Shown in pieces: positions 6,183-6,188 of a stretch of DNA of 6,188 bases; the stretch's first letter is position 1, and each line of letters begins with the position of its first letter. The stretch is from Chloroflexota bacterium (GTDB lineage Bacteria; Chloroflexota; Limnocylindria; Limnocylindrales; CSP1-4), in the NCBI GenBank assembly GCA_021786265.1, contig JAJYNP010000190.1, positions 1 through 6,188 of the forward strand, given 5' to 3'. Position numbers and translations under genes: made by a program. The notes below the pieces were generated by a model that worked only from the letters and a program-made list of their open reading frames with translations, was not told the DNA's origin and did no database searches.

Positions 6183-6188
6183 AAAGGA
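6183..6188 (+). promoter_or_regulatory. Ribosome binding site of the next, unseen gene
   Basis: AAAGGA closes the window and lies a few bases after the predicted start of transcription. A start codon should follow about 5-9 nt outside the window. In genomes with similar gene order smpB often lies near ftsX, so smpB is a reasonable guess, but nothing of that gene is visible. Confidence 0.55.

Overview
The window is very GC-rich, close to 70% by eye, and densely coded on the + strand only. It carries six protein-coding genes and no recognisable RNA genes, insertion sequences or CRISPR arrays. The order is prfB (3' part), a GNAT-type acetyltransferase, an inositol-monophosphatase-family phosphatase, ftsE, ftsX and an S41 carboxy-terminal processing peptidase. 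A promoter and ribosome binding site for a further gene lie at the right edge. The GC content, the prfB/ftsE/ftsX neighbourhood (shared with Actinobacteria) and an S41 peptidase directly after ftsX make a GC-rich Chloroflexota-like or actinobacterial-grade lineage plausible. That placement is an inference from gene order, not a measurement. All six visible stop codons are TGA.

Left block (1-2608): prfB encodes peptide chain release factor 2. Its stop overlaps the start of a two-domain GNAT gene (GTGA overlap), which is followed 25 nt later by the phosphatase gene. The three genes look like one transcription unit read from upstream of the window. The GNAT protein has a Gly/Ala-rich insertion between its acetyl-CoA motif and the following strand, partly built from an in-frame 42-bp duplication. 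The phosphatase keeps the IMPase metal ligands and most resembles HisN-type histidinol-phosphatases.

Middle block (2609-4448): a 139-nt gap holds a hairpin, an extended -10 promoter and a short leader. In the leader, two copies of GCGGAG compete for one CTCCGC, and one of the GCGGAG copies contains the ftsE ribosome binding site. ftsE and ftsX are 3 nt apart and encode the ATPase and membrane subunits of the FtsEX divisome complex, which controls cell-wall hydrolysis in other bacteria. FtsE has an extra N-terminal stretch of about 40 residues.

Right block (4449-6188): a 197-nt gap with a hairpin, short direct repeats and two inverted repeats precedes a membrane-anchored PDZ/S41 protease with an intact Ser-Lys-Gln active site. 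Its last codons lie in a 24-bp tandem array that changes to 23-bp units exactly where the stop codon appears, so single-base slippage would alter the C-terminus. A good sigma-70-type promoter and a ribosome binding site follow. The downstream gene is cut off; smpB is a reasonable guess from gene order in related genomes.

Most of the window is ordinary housekeeping sequence, and I see no clearly new biological system. The points most worth checking are the ftsE leader, the repeat-encoded protease terminus, and the FtsEX-protease pairing without an M23-type (EnvC-like) hydrolase activator gene beside it.
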